Below are positions 14,239 through 15,254 of a stretch of DNA of 15,254 nt, piece by piece; positions within the stretch are counted from its first letter, which is position 1, and every line of letters starts with the position of its first letter. The notes under the pieces were generated by a model. The model worked only from the letters and a program-made list of their open reading frames with translations, was not told the origin of the DNA and did no database searches. Source of the stretch: CAG-791 sp002394525 (GTDB taxonomy: Bacteria; Bacillota; Clostridia; Lachnospirales; Lachnospiraceae); NCBI GenBank assembly GCA_946536955.1, contig CAMNFJ010000063.1:1-15254 (forward strand), written 5' to 3'. The position numbers were made by a program, and so were the translations under genes.

Positions 14239-14272
14239 CGAAAGAGTCACGGGGAGACCCGTGACTCTTTCG
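14239..14272. terminator. Strong 15-bp perfect hairpin with GAGA tetraloop, terminator
   Basis: The arms at 14239-14253 and 14258-14272 are exact reverse complements over 15 bp and are closed by a GAGA (GNRA-type) loop. The 3' arm ends in CTCTTTCG, so the U-rich stretch lies within the stem and no long T-tract follows. It separates the giant surface-protein gene from the aldolase gene and is the best candidate for the end of the giant transcript. Without a T-tract it could also act mainly as a 3'-end stabiliser. Confidence 0.7.
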
Positions 14273-14277
14273 ATATG

Positions 14278-14306
14278 TTGTAAACGTCAGAAAAAAAGGT
14301 TAGGAT
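14278..14306 (+). promoter_or_regulatory. Possible sigma-A-type promoter for the aldolase gene
   Basis: TTGTAA (14278-14283) and TAGGAT (14301-14306) are separated by 17 nt, containing an A7 run. Each hexamer matches four of six consensus positions. The position, just after the terminator and about 40 nt before the start codon, is right, but the match is modest. Confidence 0.35.
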
Positions 14307-14347
14307 TATAGATAACAGATGAGTTGATAGAACAGGAGTGCTTTCTT

Positions 14348-15193
14348 ATGATGATAATCAAAACATTTCTCGAAGAACTGCAGCAGGCCAAGGAACACCG
14401 GTACGCCATCGGAGCCTTCAACATTTTCAATTACCTGTCCGCCCGGGCGGTGGTCAAGGCCGCCGCGGAGCTGGACGTGCCGGTCATCCTGCAGACCTCT
14501 GTCGCCACGGTGAAGGAGTTCGGCCCTGACGAGCTGGGCGGTATGCTGCGCCAGCTGGCGGTGGAGGCCCCCGTCAATGTGCTCATCCACCTGGACCATT
14601 GCCAGGACATCAGCCTTGCCAAAGCCTGCGTCGAGGCCGGCTGGGATTCGGTCATGTTTGACGGCTCCAGACTCCCCATCGAGGAGAACATCGCCGGCTG
14701 CCGCGAAGTCGTTCAATACGCCCACAGCCGGGGCGTCCAGGTCGAAGGTGAGCTCGGCCGCATTGTCGGCGTCGAGGACGCAATAAGTGTCGCGGAGGAC
14801 GACGCCTCCCTGGCCGGCCTCGAGGACTCCGTTTATTTCGTCCGCGAATCCGGCATCGACGCCTTCGCTCCCGCCATCGGGACCGCCCACGGTGTCTACA
14901 AGGGGACCCCGAAGATCAATTTCGACCTTGTCGCGCAGCTCCGCGAAGCCATCGATGCGCCCGTCGTCATCCATGGCGGCACCGGCTTATCTGAGGACAC
15001 CTTCCGCAGGCTCATCTACAACGGCGGCGCCAAGGTCAATGTCTCCACGGCCATCAAGCACGCCTACCTGGACACCGCCAGACAGTACTTCCAGGACTAC
15101 CCTGACAAGATCGACCCTGTCGGCTTTGACCATATCCTGGAAAACGCCATCCGCGAGACCACCCTCAGACATTTGAAGATTTTCATGGGATGA
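14348..15193 (+). CDS. Class II ketose-bisphosphate aldolase (fructose- or tagatose-bisphosphate aldolase)
   Basis: The 281-residue product is a zinc-dependent class II aldolase, which reversibly splits fructose 1,6-bisphosphate (or tagatose 1,6-bisphosphate) into dihydroxyacetone phosphate and glyceraldehyde 3-phosphate in the cytoplasm. Family marks are YAIGAFNIFN near the N-terminus, HLDHCQ with catalytic Asp83 and zinc ligand His84, VEGELG with Glu135, AIGTAHG with His181, VIHGGTGLS with His209, and the phosphate-binding VNVSTAIK block. Length is normal for the short GatY/KbaY/Fba type. An open frame extends back to a TTG at 14324, but AGGAG at 14334-14338 lies 9 nt before the ATG at 14348, which is the better start (ATG at 14351 is possible). 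Substrate (fructose or tagatose form) cannot be decided from these motifs. It appears monocistronic in the window, behind its own terminator and possible promoter. Confidence 0.92.
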   Translation: MMIIKTFLEELQQAKEHRYAIGAFNIFNYLSARAVVKAAAELDVPVILQTSVATVKEFGPDELGGMLRQLAVEAPVNVLIHLDHCQDISLAKACVEAGWDSVMFDGSRLPIEENIAGCREVVQYAHSRGVQVEGELGRIVGVEDAISVAEDDASLAGLEDSVYFVRESGIDAFAPAIGTAHGVYKGTPKINFDLVAQLREAIDAPVVIHGGTGLSEDTFRRLIYNGGAKVNVSTAIKHAYLDTARQYFQDYPDKIDPVGFDHILENAIRETTLRHLKIFMG

Positions 15194-15254
15194 GTCAGTA
15201 GAACCGTCCCCAATGTGGGCAAGCAAACATCAACCTTCTGTCAACCTAAGCCAG

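Noticed and set aside
14324..14347. TTG start at 14324 for the aldolase
   Set aside because: It would add eight residues unlike the family N-terminus and run through the AGGAG that sits correctly for the ATG at 14348.

Overview
The window looks like chromosome from a gut- or rumen-type member of the Bacillota (Clostridia, Lachnospiraceae-like). The evidence is two Gram-positive surface proteins built from Cna-B/SpaA domains with LPxTGGPGT cell-wall sorting signals, purine-rich Shine-Dalgarno sequences, and an AAA-ATPase/PD-(D/E)XK protein family common in gut anaerobes. The taxon is inferred from gene content only.

Layout. (1) 59-2619 holds the wreck of a Cna-B surface protein. An N-terminal piece (59-436) with export segment and a C-terminal piece (718-2619) with Cna-B domains, LPSTGG motif and membrane anchor are separated by about 290 bp of unrelated DNA. 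That patch carries the tails of two convergent reading frames around a terminator. (2) 2718-3569 encodes a membrane-anchored alpha/beta hydrolase and 3644-5308 an intact AAA-ATPase-like/PD-(D/E)XK protein, both on the + strand. (3) 5309-5641 is a gene-free, hairpin-rich leader. (4) 5642-14113 is one 2823-residue surface protein filling more than half of the window. It has an N-terminal membrane segment, about 500 residues of acidic low-complexity stalk, and a pair of homologous beta domains, the first interrupted by about 294 residues of low-complexity sequence. These are followed by a large region of possible beta-trefoil type, a fibro-slime/PA14-like domain, three Cna-B-type domains, three SpaA domains with visible Lys and Glu isopeptide residues, and an LPATGG anchor. 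(5) 14114-14347 holds degenerate repeats, a perfect 15-bp terminator hairpin and a possible promoter. (6) 14348-15193 encodes a class II ketose-bisphosphate aldolase.

How the genes fit together. All intact genes are on the + strand, but they do not form one pathway. The giant protein and the broken adhesin are the same kind of object: sortase-anchored, isopeptide-stabilised surface fibres, probably for attachment to host, plant fibre or other cells. No sortase is in the window, so anchoring must depend on an enzyme encoded elsewhere. The aldolase is a separate housekeeping unit isolated by the terminator. The most unusual points are the split beta domain in the giant protein and the foreign patch in the broken adhesin.
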